This document shows positions 44,423-52,726 of a stretch of DNA of 64,000 nucleotides, in pieces (the stretch's first letter is position 1; every line of letters starts with the position of its first letter). Below the pieces are notes generated by a model, which saw only the letters and a program-made list of their open reading frames with translations, was not told where the DNA came from and searched no databases. The position numbers were made by a program, and so were the translations under genes. The stretch lies in the NCBI GenBank assembly GCA_001657295.1, contig LYSW01000003.1, forward strand, positions 1 through 64,000. The letters are read 5' to 3'. Source of the stretch: Oceanicaulis sp. BBD 1991-10. GTDB taxonomy: Bacteria; Pseudomonadota; Alphaproteobacteria; Caulobacterales; Maricaulaceae.

Positions 44423-44935
44423 TTAGCGGCACAGGCGCCCAGCCTGTTGCAGGGCCGCCGTCACCCCGGACAGTGAAAATTCATAAGCCACGAGCGTTCC
44501 GTCGGCGTGCGTGGCTTCGACACGCATGACCGATCCCCGGCGCATATCCTCCACCAGCTCGGCTTCATCGCCGGGATCTTCGACAAATCCCTCACGCTCG
44601 GAGACGAACATCCGGTAGCGATCCGAACCGATCCGCACGCCCGGCGGATTATCCGGGCGCAGCATCTGGCCGGCCAGAAAGCTGGGTTGTTCGCGCGCAT
44701 CGCCATTGGCCCAGCTGGCGACCAGAAAGAAGACGTCGCCATGGTCGGTGTTTTCCGGGTTGGATTCGCGCGGCGTGCTTTGAACATAGCAAATACGGTC
44801 CGCGCCATCGCCGCGGGTGAAGACCCGCCAGTCGCGCTCAGCGCCGTGGAAGACCGGTTCCGCCGTTTGCGCCCACGCAGGCGCCGTCGCGCAAACCGCC
44901 GCAAGGCCGGCCAGTCTCGTCAGCAATCGCTTCAC
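44423..44935 (-). CDS. Invasion-associated locus B (IalB)-like exported protein
   Basis: A 170-aa periplasmic protein with a signal peptide (residues 1-23, ending APAWAQ). The motifs DWRVFTRGDGADRICYVQSTPRES, FLVASWANGDAREQPSFLAG and a C-terminal FSLSGVTAALQQAGRLC belong to the IalB family, which has a role in cell-envelope or invasion functions in some alphaproteobacteria. The GTG at 44935 is chosen because AGGAGG lies 5 nt upstream. It is divergent from the sigma factor gene; the 142-bp gap has no recognised site. Confidence 0.8.
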   Translation of the reverse strand: MKRLLTRLAGLAAVCATAPAWAQTAEPVFHGAERDWRVFTRGDGADRICYVQSTPRESNPENTDHGDVFFLVASWANGDAREQPSFLAGQMLRPDNPPGVRIGSDRYRMFVSEREGFVEDPGDEAELVEDMRRGSVMRVEATHADGTLVAYEFSLSGVTAALQQAGRLCR

Positions 44936-45077
44936 TTCCGCCTCCTGAAGTCCCGCCGCCCGCGGGCGGCTGGGCGGCATGTCGCACTGGTGCGTCGTCT
45001 TTGGGAAGACTAAATGCCCAGCTGAGGCGAAGTTGTGGCGAGACGCCTTGATTTAACCGCACAAAAACTGTGAGAAT

Positions 45078-45692
45078 GTGACCACCAAGGCGAATGAGAA
45101 AGGGGCGATCGTGCCTGACGCGCCCGCAGGCCCTGACTCGGCGCTGGACCGGGATCAGCTCGACAGACTTGTCGAAGCGACCGGTCGTCGGGACCGGGAC
45201 GCATTCGCCGTGCTGTTCAATTTCTACGCGCCGCGGATCAAGGCTTATCTCTTACGGCTGAATGCGCCTGACAGCCTGGCCGAGGAGCTCACCCAGGAGG
45301 TGATGCTGGCGGTCTGGCGCAAGGCCGACACTTTTGACTGCAGGCAGGCCTCCGCCTCCACCTGGATTTTCCGGATCGCCCGCAATCGGCGCATCGACGC
45401 CGCGCGCCGCGCCGCCAAGCCGGAGCTGGACGGGGAGGACCCCGCCCTGCGGCCGCCGGAGCTGACCGCGCCGGACGACGCCGCCCATGCCTCTGGCCGC
45501 GAGGCGAAGGTGCGCGAGGCGCTGAAGACTTTGCCGGACGAACAGGTCGCCCTGTTGCGTCTGGCCTTCTTCGACGGGTTGTCGCATCGCGATATCGCAG
45601 ACCGCATCGGCGCGCCGCTGGGCACGGTCAAGTCGCGATTACGCCTTGCTTTTGATAAGCTTAGACGCGTGCTCGATGATGAATTGATATGA
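45078..45692 (+). CDS. ECF-type RNA polymerase sigma factor (RpoE-like)
   Basis: A 204-aa sigma factor of the RpoE/ChrR group. Region 2 covers AFAVLFNFYAPRIKAYLLR and TQEVMLAVWRKADTF, and region 4 is LPDEQVALLRLAFFDGLSHRDIADRIG with the recognition helix GTVKSRLRLAFDKLRR. The GTG at 45078 gives 204 aa; a GTG at 45111 with AAAGGGG upstream would give 193 aa and is an equal candidate. It is paired with a ChrR-type anti-sigma gene 121 bp downstream, which likely controls its activity. This group classically answers singlet oxygen. Confidence 0.88.
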   Translation: MTTKANEKGAIVPDAPAGPDSALDRDQLDRLVEATGRRDRDAFAVLFNFYAPRIKAYLLRLNAPDSLAEELTQEVMLAVWRKADTFDCRQASASTWIFRIARNRRIDAARRAAKPELDGEDPALRPPELTAPDDAAHASGREAKVREALKTLPDEQVALLRLAFFDGLSHRDIADRIGAPLGTVKSRLRLAFDKLRRVLDDELI

Positions 45693-45813
45693 AGAGTGCA
45701 ATTCATGTGCGCCATTTTGACCCGGTGGCCTTGAAGGCGGGGCCATGTGAAGCATATCCGGCCGCTGGAGCAGGCGTGCAGCCTGTGGAAAACTGGACGA
45801 ACGAGCAGACGCG

Positions 45814-46506
45814 ATGACCAACCACCCGTTAGGAGACGAGCTCTATGCGGCTTACTCCTCCGGCGCGCTGTCCGGTCCGATGCGCCTGCTGATCGACGCC
45901 CAAGCCGCAGTCGACACCGAGGTCGCGCGCAGCCGCGACGAAGCGGACGCAGCCGCCGGCCTGATGCTGGAAACCATCGAACCCGCGGCGTTGTCCGGCA
46001 GTGCGCTGGCTGAAGTCGCAGCGGCGATCGACGCTGAAGAGGCCGCGCTTGGCGAGGCGGGCCGGGCGCCGGGCGCCCATGCCGACCTCGCCGCCCAGAA
46101 GGCTGCGGCGGCCGCCGGCAATGCGATCAAGGAATTGCTCGACCTGCCCGAACCGGTCCGCGACCTGGCGCTGGAGACCGCCCAGTGGAATTTCGCCGGC
46201 CCGGGCGTGCGCACGATGGATTTGATCCAGGACGGCGCGGCGAAAGCCCAGCTGATCCGCCTGGAGCCGGGCTGCGGCGTGCCCCATCACGGCCATGACT
46301 GCCGCGAATTCACCCTTGTGCTGACCGGCGCGTTTCAGGATGGCCGGGCCCGCTACGGCAAGGGCGAGCTGTGCGCCGCCGATCCGGCGACCGAGCACAA
46401 GCCGACGGCCGAGTATGGCGAGGTGTGCATCGCTTTGGCGGTGACCGACGGTCCGCTGGCCTTCACCGGGCCGCTCGGCTGGGTTCAGCGCGCGCTGAAC
46501 CGCTGA
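45814..46506 (+). CDS. ChrR-like cupin anti-sigma factor, zinc site of anti-sigma domain degenerate
   Basis: A 230-aa protein. The N-terminal domain (HPLGDELYAAYSSGALSGP) matches ChrR anti-sigma domains, but only His4 of the usual His-His-Cys-Cys zinc set is kept; the region expected to read HxxxCxxC is AQAAVDTEV. The C-terminal cupin domain keeps its metal ligands His159, His161, Glu165 and His195 (PHHGHDCREF and TEHKP). It probably binds the adjacent sigma factor. Whether it senses the same signal as classical ChrR is open. Confidence 0.82.
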   Translation: MTNHPLGDELYAAYSSGALSGPMRLLIDAQAAVDTEVARSRDEADAAAGLMLETIEPAALSGSALAEVAAAIDAEEAALGEAGRAPGAHADLAAQKAAAAAGNAIKELLDLPEPVRDLALETAQWNFAGPGVRTMDLIQDGAAKAQLIRLEPGCGVPHHGHDCREFTLVLTGAFQDGRARYGKGELCAADPATEHKPTAEYGEVCIALAVTDGPLAFTGPLGWVQRALNR

Positions 46507-46560
46507 CGCTGCGGCGCCGCGCCGCTTTCTTCTGTGCGCCGGCGCCCTATGCTCCGCCCT

Positions 46561-47832
46561 ATGGCTGATGATCTGATTTTCGACGGCGATGTCGCCATTG
46601 CAGGCGGCGGTCTGGCCGGATTGACCCTGGGTATGGCGCTGCACCAGGCGGGCCTTTCGGTCTGCGTCATCGACGCGCTGCCGCTGGAAAGCCAGACGGC
46701 GCCGGCCTTCGACGGCCGCGCCTCCGCCCTGTCCTATTCCAGCTGGCGGCTGTTGGAGACGGTGGGCGCGGCGGCGCATATGGACGGCAAGGTCCAGCGC
46801 ATCGAAGACATATTGGTCGTCGACGGCCGCCCCTATGACGGCTTGAAGCCCGGGGGGCCAGGCCGGGACCAGCTGCATTTCGATCGCCGCGAAATCTCGC
46901 CCGAGCCCGATGGCGAACCTCTGGGCTGGATGGCGGAGAATCGCTGGACCCGGATCGCACTGGCCAAGGCGGCGGAAGCGGCGGGTCTGCCGGTCTTCGC
47001 GCCGGAACGGGTCTCGGGCATGGAGGACGGCCGACCCGGACGCGCGCGCCTGACGCTGGAAAGCGGCAAGGCGGTGGACGCCCAGCTGATCGTGGCGTGC
47101 GACGGCAAATTCTCCCGCCTGCGCGAACATGCGGGCATCCGCACGGTGGGCCGCGAATACGGCCAGAAGGGCGTCGTCCTCAGCGTCGCCCATGAAAAGC
47201 CCCATGACGGCGTCGCCTATGAATTCTTCATGCCCGGCGGGCCCTTCGCCATCCTGCCTTTGCCCGGCAATCGCTCGAGCCTGGTGTGGACGGAGCGCGC
47301 GGCAGCGGCCGACGCGCTGAAAACCATGGACGAAACGGGCTTCCAGGAGGCCCTGGAGGCGCGTTTCGGCGATTTTCTGGGCGCGGTGAAGCCGGACAGC
47401 CCGCGCTGGAGCTATCCGCTGGGCCTGAAGGCGGCCGAGACGTTCATTTCAGACCGCCTGGCGCTGGTCGGCGATGCGGCGCGGGCCATTCATCCGATCG
47501 CGGGTCAAGGCTTCAATCTGGGCATTCGCGACACCGCCGCGCTCGCTGAAGTGCTGGTCGACGCCAAGCGCGCCGGCCTGGACCTGGGCGCCCGCGCCTC
47601 TCTCCAGCCCTATGAGCGCTGGCGCAAGACGGATTCCGTGGCCTTGTCGCTGGGCACGGACTTCTTCAACACGCTGTTCTCCAACGATCACAGCCTGGTC
47701 CGGCTCGGACGCGGCCTGGGCCTGTCCATCGTGGACAAAATCCCCGCCGCGCGCCGTTTCTTCATGCGCACGGCCGGCGGTGCGACCGGCGACTTGCCGG
47801 CGCTTCTCAGGGGCGAACGCCTAAGCCTTTAA
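46561..47832 (+). CDS. UbiH/COQ6-family FAD-dependent hydroxylase
   Basis: A 423-aa monooxygenase of the ubiquinone-biosynthesis type. The N-terminal FAD motif is VAIAGGGLAGLTLGMAL, the middle has QLIVACDGKFSRLRE (the DG motif), and LALVGDAARAIHPIAGQGFNLGIRD is the GD motif with the HP..GQG ending that identifies UbiH/UbiF/COQ6. It adds a hydroxyl to the ubiquinone ring; which position cannot be told. The ATG at 46561 is used. Its stop overlaps the convergent methyltransferase by 4 nt. Confidence 0.88.
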   Translation: MADDLIFDGDVAIAGGGLAGLTLGMALHQAGLSVCVIDALPLESQTAPAFDGRASALSYSSWRLLETVGAAAHMDGKVQRIEDILVVDGRPYDGLKPGGPGRDQLHFDRREISPEPDGEPLGWMAENRWTRIALAKAAEAAGLPVFAPERVSGMEDGRPGRARLTLESGKAVDAQLIVACDGKFSRLREHAGIRTVGREYGQKGVVLSVAHEKPHDGVAYEFFMPGGPFAILPLPGNRSSLVWTERAAAADALKTMDETGFQEALEARFGDFLGAVKPDSPRWSYPLGLKAAETFISDRLALVGDAARAIHPIAGQGFNLGIRDTAALAEVLVDAKRAGLDLGARASLQPYERWRKTDSVALSLGTDFFNTLFSNDHSLVRLGRGLGLSIVDKIPAARRFFMRTAGGATGDLPALLRGERLSL

Positions 47833-48350
47833 GTCCGCTTCTTCGGCGGCCCCCAGACATGATCCTTGCTCTCGTGGGGCGCGCCGGGACGGACCGGGCG
47901 CTCCGGGAAACCGCCCAGATTGACGGTGCGGTCATACAGCGTGATCGCGGCGGCCACTGACAGATTCACGCAGAATTTCGTCGGAATCTGCACGACATGG
48001 GCGCACCGCTCCAAAAGCGCGGGCGACAGGCTGCCGCGTTCCGGACCGAACACATAGGCCGCGGCGCGCGGGTGGCGGAAGCTGGGCAGCGCGATCGCCT
48101 CATCCGTCAGCTCGACACCGACCAGCTGACAGTCGCGCGGCAGGACCATCTCGTCGAGGCTGTCCCAGGCGTAGTAAGGCAGATTGATCGCGGTCTTCGC
48201 GGTGTCGGTCTGGAACAGCTCCCGCGCGCGGTCTTCAGCCTTGATCGAGAAGATGAAGCTGGCGCCGAAGGCGTGGGCGGTGCGCATCACCGCGCCCAGA
48301 TTGCGCGCCTTGGAGACGCCCTCCACGCCGACTGCGAAATAGCCTTTCAT
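47829..48350 (-). CDS. SpoU/TrmH-type RNA 2'-O-methyltransferase
   Basis: A 173-aa SPOUT-fold enzyme with the three knot motifs: ARNLGAVMRTAHAFG, YVFGPERGSLSP and IPTKFCVNLSVAAAITLYD. These bind S-adenosylmethionine at a trefoil knot; the substrate is tRNA or rRNA ribose. The C-terminus is a basic tail (PGAPHESKDHVWGPPKKR). It lies between the UbiH-type gene and DUF1150. Confidence 0.85.
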   Translation of the reverse strand: MKGYFAVGVEGVSKARNLGAVMRTAHAFGASFIFSIKAEDRARELFQTDTAKTAINLPYYAWDSLDEMVLPRDCQLVGVELTDEAIALPSFRHPRAAAYVFGPERGSLSPALLERCAHVVQIPTKFCVNLSVAAAITLYDRTVNLGGFPERPVRPGAPHESKDHVWGPPKKRT

Positions 48351-48412
48351 GCCCGACGGATAGCCGCGACCGGACGGTCAGGCAAATGCCCGGATGAACG
48401 CGCCGCCCGCCG

Positions 48413-48643
48413 CTAGTGCACGCTGACCGGCTGGGCGCCGTGATCGACGGCGGCGGCGAAGGCGGCGCGGCGGTCGGAAAACACCGCCATGCGCACGCCC
48501 TCTTCGGTGTGGACGGCGTACAGCGTGGCGTCGTCTGGAAGCTCGATATCGCGCTGCGCCGCTTCGGCTTTCAATTCAGACGCCGGAACCGGGCGGACAT
48601 AAACGATCGGCGTTTCAACGGGCTCGTTTTCGCTATGGGTCAT
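48413..48643 (-). CDS. DUF1150 family protein
   Basis: A 76-aa protein with the family pattern VYVRPVPASELKAEA, then IELPDDATLYAVHTEEGVRMAVFSDR and the closing PVSVH. DUF1150 is restricted to alphaproteobacteria and has no known function; it often lies near small heat-shock genes, none of which is here. A stretch of 176 bp without genes follows upstream toward tRNA-Ala. Confidence 0.85.
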   Translation of the reverse strand: MTHSENEPVETPIVYVRPVPASELKAEAAQRDIELPDDATLYAVHTEEGVRMAVFSDRRAAFAAAVDHGAQPVSVH

Positions 48644-48781
48644 CGGATTTCGACCTCAACTACATTCCTGCTTTCAAGGAATGATTTGGTCGCGCGAGGC
48701 GGGCGCTTCAAGAGCGGGCGCTGGGATAAGCATGGCGGGCGCGCGCGGCGTCCGGGGCGATCATCGACGCCCGGCGCAAAG

Positions 48782-48813
48782 AAAAACCCCCGCGCGGATC
48801 ATCGCGCGGGGGT
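48782..48813 (-). terminator. Intrinsic terminator after tRNA-Ala
   Basis: The stem pairs 48786-48796 (ACCCCCGCGCG) with 48803-48813 (CGCGCGGGGGT) around a 6-nt loop. On the minus strand it is followed by a T-run (the AAAAA at 48782-48786 on the plus strand). It lies 6 bp past the 3' end of tRNA-Ala and ends its transcript. Confidence 0.85.
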
Positions 48814-48819
48814 CTTTGA

Positions 48820-48895
<76 letters not shown>

Positions 48896-49017
48896 GAAAT
48901 CAGTCCTGTGCGGCGAGGATTGGGGCCCCGCCGAATTCGAGAGCGCGGACCATAATCATCCGCATCGGCCCGATCAAGCGCGCTGTCAGCCCAGCTGCAG
49001 CGCCGCTTAATCACGCC

Positions 49018-49488
49018 CTAGCTGTCCTCGTCGTCATCGCCGATCGCGATGTCGTCGCCGAGGCCGTCATCCGCCTCGTCGTCGAGCAGCAGGCCGTCAT
49101 CGTCATCATCGTCCAGATCGGATTCCTCGTCGGAAAACCCTTCCAGCTCATCGCCGGCGTCAGCCGCGGTCTTCGACGCGGCGCCCGGCGCATCGCCATC
49201 GTCGTCCTCGTCGTTATCGCCGAGATCCAGCGGCTCCTCATCCAATTCGGGCGCGTCGGCGTCCTCTTGGTCCTCGCTCGTTTCGGCCTCGTCCTCAGCG
49301 TCCTTCTTCTCCTCATCCTCCGGTTCGGGCTTGGAGGGTTTGGGCGCCTTGGCGGTCACTTCCTCGAAGAAGGACAACGGATATTCCTGCCCCGTGAACG
49401 GCGAGACGATCGGGTCCTTATTCAGGTCGTAGAATTTCTTGCCGGTTTCCGGGCAGACGCGCTTCACGCCGAGATCGGTTTTGGGCAT
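49018..49488 (-). CDS. TIGR02300 family acidic protein
   Basis: A 156-aa protein. The N-terminal 45 residues (GVKRVCPETGKKFYDLNKDPIVSPFTG) form the conserved core, with a single Cys and the KFYDLNK motif. The rest is an extreme acidic tail of Asp and Glu runs, rich in short D/E blocks. The family is alphaproteobacterial and uncharacterised; a nucleic-acid- or ribosome-linked role has been guessed from the rubredoxin-like core. It is divergent from aroA, as commonly seen. Confidence 0.85.
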   Translation of the reverse strand: MPKTDLGVKRVCPETGKKFYDLNKDPIVSPFTGQEYPLSFFEEVTAKAPKPSKPEPEDEEKKDAEDEAETSEDQEDADAPELDEEPLDLGDNDEDDDGDAPGAASKTAADAGDELEGFSDEESDLDDDDDDGLLLDDEADDGLGDDIAIGDDDEDS

Positions 49489-49609
49489 GGCCGGTCGTCC
49501 TCATCAGGTCGAAGAATGGATCGAAAGCGGCGCGCCAGTTGCCACGTTCTCCGCGCGCTGTCAAAACCGGAATCCGCATCGCGATCATTTTCCTCTCCTG
49601 GAGCCTGAC

Positions 49610-50956
49610 ATGACACTCGCCGACACCGGCGCTGGCCAACGGCCTGCGGGCCCCCGAACGGCGCATTATTCGAAAGGATTGAGCGGCGAGCGGCGCGCCG
49701 CGCCCGACAAATCCATTTCCCACCGGGCGGTCATATTCTCGGGCCTGGCTGAGGGGATCAGCCGTGTCGACGGCCTGCTGGAAAGCGATGACGTGCTGGC
49801 GACCGCGCGAGCGGTCTCCGCTCTGGGCGCCGAGATCACGCGCGATGACGATGGCGTCTGGTCGATCCGCGGCGCGCCCTGGCGCACGCCGGACCGCCCG
49901 CTGGATCTGGGCAATTCCGGGACCGGCGTGCGGCTGCTGATGGGCGCGGCCGCGCGGTTCGACCTTGAGGCCGTGTTCACCGGCGATGAGAGCCTGTCGT
50001 CCCGGCCTATGGCGCGGGTGCTCGACCCGCTGGCGCTGATGGGCGTTCGCAGCGACGCCGTCAGGACCGGCCGCCTGCCGGTCACCCTGCATGGGCGTTC
50101 GGACCTGAAGGCGATCGATTACACGCCGCCCGTGGCTTCGGCCCAGGTGAAGAGCGCCATTCTTCTGGCGGGCCTGGGGGCGGAGGGTGAGACCATCGTG
50201 CGCGAGCCGCGGCTGACGCGGGCTCATACCGAAACCATGGGCCCGCTTTACGGCGCGCAGTTTCACGTGGAGACCGACGGCGGAGGCGCGATCATCCGGG
50301 TCGCCGGAGGCGCGGCGCTCAAGGCCCATGATCTGAGCATTCCCGGCGACCCCAGCTCGGCGGCCTTTCTGGTCGCCGCCGCTCTGATCACGCCGGACAG
50401 CGACATCACCATCAAAGGCGTGATGACCAATCCGGCGCGCTCCGGTCTTTATCAAACGCTTGTCGAGATGGGTGCGGAGATCACCCTGACCGATGCGGGC
50501 TCGCGCGCCGGCGAATCCCTGGTGGACATCCGGGCGAAATCGAGCGCGCTGCGCGGCGTCGTGATCCCGCCCGAACGCGCGCCGTCCATGATTGATGAAT
50601 ACCCCATCCTGTCGGTGATCGCCGCGAATGCGGAAGGGCGCACCGAAATGCGCGGCCTCGCCGAATTGCGCGCCAAGGAAAGCGACCGCCTGGCGGCCTC
50701 CGCGGCGCTGCTTGACGCCAACGGCGTCCGGCTTCAGCTCGGCGAAGACGATTTGACGGTCGAGGGCTGCGGCGAGGGCGGCGTGCCTGGCGGCGGCCTG
50801 GTGGCGACCCGTCACGACCATCGCCTCGCCATGAGCGGCCTGGTGATGGGACTGGCCGCGCGTGAGCCGGTCCAGGTCGATGATGTCGCGATGATCGCCA
50901 CCAGCTATCCAGGCTTTTTCGACGACATGGCGGCGCTGGGCGCGGCAATCCGCTAA
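49610..50956 (+). CDS. aroA: 3-phosphoshikimate 1-carboxyvinyltransferase (EPSP synthase)
   Basis: A 448-aa enzyme of the shikimate pathway. Motifs are GERRAAPDKSISHRAVIFSGL, DLGNSGTGVRLLMGA (the PEP-binding NSGT), VASAQVKSAILLAGL and AELRAKESDRL. The active-site loop has LGNSGTG, not a divergent form. CTGGAG precedes the ATG at 49610. In many alphaproteobacteria aroA is followed by cmk and rpsA; here an HxlR/SnoaL pair follows instead. Confidence 0.95.
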   Translation: MTLADTGAGQRPAGPRTAHYSKGLSGERRAAPDKSISHRAVIFSGLAEGISRVDGLLESDDVLATARAVSALGAEITRDDDGVWSIRGAPWRTPDRPLDLGNSGTGVRLLMGAAARFDLEAVFTGDESLSSRPMARVLDPLALMGVRSDAVRTGRLPVTLHGRSDLKAIDYTPPVASAQVKSAILLAGLGAEGETIVREPRLTRAHTETMGPLYGAQFHVETDGGGAIIRVAGGAALKAHDLSIPGDPSSAAFLVAAALITPDSDITIKGVMTNPARSGLYQTLVEMGAEITLTDAGSRAGESLVDIRAKSSALRGVVIPPERAPSMIDEYPILSVIAANAEGRTEMRGLAELRAKESDRLAASAALLDANGVRLQLGEDDLTVEGCGEGGVPGGGLVATRHDHRLAMSGLVMGLAAREPVQVDDVAMIATSYPGFFDDMAALGAAIR

Positions 50957-50971
50957 GTCCGGCGGGCCCGC

Positions 50972-51352
50972 TCACTGATCGCGTTGCGCCCGGTCATAAT
51001 CCAGGCGCGCCGCCTTGACCGCATCCATCTGGTCGTTGGACCAGTAGATCAAGGGTTTCAGCGTCGCAACCAATCCCTCGCCCAGCGGCGTCAAGCCATA
51101 GGACACCGCGACCGGCGGACCGGGATTCACGGTGCGCGTCAAATAGCCGTCGCGCTGAAGACCGCGGAGATTCTCGGTGAGCACGCGCTGGGTGACATCG
51201 CCGATGCAGCGCTTGATCTCGCCAAACCGCATCGGGCCGTCCTCAAGCGCGAGCACGATGATCATGCGCCATTTGCCGGTCACGTTCGACAATACCGATC
51301 GAATGGGACAATTCGAGGCCTCAGCCTTGCTCTCTACGCCGACAGGCAGCAT
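50972..51352 (-). CDS. HxlR family transcriptional regulator
   Basis: A 126-aa winged-helix regulator. CPIRSVLSNVTGKWRMIIVLALEDGPMRFGEIKR at the start has the conserved Cys (residue 16) that senses electrophiles or oxidants in some members, and QRVLTENLRGLQRDGYLTR is the recognition helix and wing. It is divergent from the SnoaL-like gene, which it probably regulates through the inverted repeat between them. AroA is convergent, 15 bp away. Confidence 0.87.
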   Translation of the reverse strand: MLPVGVESKAEASNCPIRSVLSNVTGKWRMIIVLALEDGPMRFGEIKRCIGDVTQRVLTENLRGLQRDGYLTRTVNPGPPVAVSYGLTPLGEGLVATLKPLIYWSNDQMDAVKAARLDYDRAQRDQ

Positions 51353-51430
51353 CGCGGTCTCCAGTCCGAATTGAATACCAGGTTCATTACCGGACCTGAG
51401 ACCGCCTGTCTAATTCGCAGCGCGTCCACG

Positions 51431-51448
51431 GGTATGCCTGAGGATACC
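51431..51448. promoter_or_regulatory. Candidate HxlR operator
   Basis: GGTAT (51431-51435) and ATACC (51444-51448) are perfect inverted repeats with an 8-nt spacer, in the 176-bp region between hxlR and the SnoaL-like gene. The 11-mer ATTGAATACCA also occurs twice, at 51370-51380 and 51486-51496, flanking it. Together they suggest two or three binding sites for the HxlR dimer. Inference only. Confidence 0.5.
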
Positions 51449-51528
51449 AGGCGATATAAAAGTGCGTAATTGATCCTTGGTGCGGATTGAATACCAATAT
51501 GTCCCACCTGAATGGAAAGGATTACGCC

Positions 51529-52299
51529 ATGGCCCCCAAAGAGCTCGTCATCGCCTTGTTCACCGCCGTCTTCATGGACCATGATCCGGAAGCGGCGCGC
51601 GGATTGATCGCTCCGGACTATATTCAGCACAATCCGCAGATCGAAACCGGCGCGGACGGCCTGATCAATCTGATCCCGGTGCTCGAACAGACCGGCGTGA
51701 CGGTCACGACCCACCGCATCCTCGCGGAGGGCGATCTGGTGGTGCTCCACAACAGCTATGACAATGCGCACGCCTTCGGCGCCCCGCAACTGGCGGCCTT
51801 TGACGTGTTTCGAGTTCAAGAAGGCCGCGTGGTGGAGCATTGGGACAATCTGCAGCCCATACCCGAGACGACCGTATCCGGGCGCGGCATGACCGACGGC
51901 CCGACGCAAATCACCGATCTTCACCGCACCGAAGAGAATAAGCAGCTGGTCCTGGGATTTGTCCGTGACGTGTTGGGCGGGGCGGGTCCGGAGGCCGCGC
52001 CTCGCTACATGGATCCGGAGATCTACATCCAGCACAATCCCAATATCGCGGACGGCCTGGCCGGACTGATGGCGGCGATCGAGGCGTATGCGGCGCAAGG
52101 CCAGGTGATCACCCAGTTCGAGCCGCGGATCGTCGTCGCCGAGGGCAATTTCGTCTTCGTGGCCTCGGACGCCGTGATGGGCGGCGAGCCTTGGGCGTTC
52201 TTTGATCTTTGGCGGGTCGAAAACGGCCGGATCGTCGAGCACTGGGATGTGGTCTCCCCCATCCCGGCGGAGATGGCGCATGACAACGGAAAGTTCTGA
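51529..52299 (+). CDS. Tandem SnoaL-like domain protein
   Basis: A 256-aa protein made of two SnoaL/NTF2-like domains. Parallel motifs show the duplication: LIAPDYIQHNPQIETGADGL near residue 30 and MDPEIYIQHNPNIADGLAGL near residue 165; the ends also match (DVFRVQEGRVVEHWDNL and DLWRVENGRIVEHWDVV). Members act as polyketide cyclases or small-ligand binders. The ATG at 51529 has AAAGGA upstream; upstream in-frame starts are weaker. It is divergent from hxlR. Substrate unknown. Confidence 0.85.
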   Translation: MAPKELVIALFTAVFMDHDPEAARGLIAPDYIQHNPQIETGADGLINLIPVLEQTGVTVTTHRILAEGDLVVLHNSYDNAHAFGAPQLAAFDVFRVQEGRVVEHWDNLQPIPETTVSGRGMTDGPTQITDLHRTEENKQLVLGFVRDVLGGAGPEAAPRYMDPEIYIQHNPNIADGLAGLMAAIEAYAAQGQVITQFEPRIVVAEGNFVFVASDAVMGGEPWAFFDLWRVENGRIVEHWDVVSPIPAEMAHDNGKF

Positions 52300-52726
52300 C
52301 CGCCGGGTCCGCCGGTCCCGGTCTCCACGCCCGCCGTCGCCGTCCGCGCCCCTGGCGTCGGGATCGTCTAGGGCCTTGAGCTGACTCCCGAAACCCTGCG
52401 CAGCCTTGCCCTTTTTTGGCTTATGGAGTAGGTACGCGCGCGTCGAGATCAGGGCTCGGGAAACCGGGCGCTGTGATCGGCGTTTCGCCGGACGCGCCTG
52501 GTTTCAGCGCGGCAAGACGGCCCGCCTTTTTCGATATCGCCAGCCTTTCGCCGCGACATCGATCTGGCGCGCCAGCCGCCCTTCGACTTAACGCGTTCAA
52601 ACACAATGCGTATTCCGGCCGCTCGCGGCAGCAAGAAGGACCGTCCCCGCCGCCGCAAGCGGCAAGACCGCCGGATACAACCGGCCGGCCGGAAACGATT
52701 TTCACCCTTCGGAGTTCCTCCAACCC
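52300..52726 (+). promoter_or_regulatory. Long leader region of rpsA
   Basis: No gene is seen in these 427 bp. A candidate promoter is TTGCCC (52406-52411), 17 nt, then TAGGTA (52429-52434), which would give a leader of about 290 nt ahead of rpsA. The region is rich in short GC inverted repeats, e.g. around GCGGCAAGAC at 52510 and 52660. Ribosomal protein S1 often represses its own mRNA, so a structured leader is plausible. Confidence 0.4.

Noticed and set aside
45829-47205. A 458-aa open frame on the minus strand
   Set aside because: It is antisense to the ChrR-like and UbiH-like genes, with no recognisable motif.
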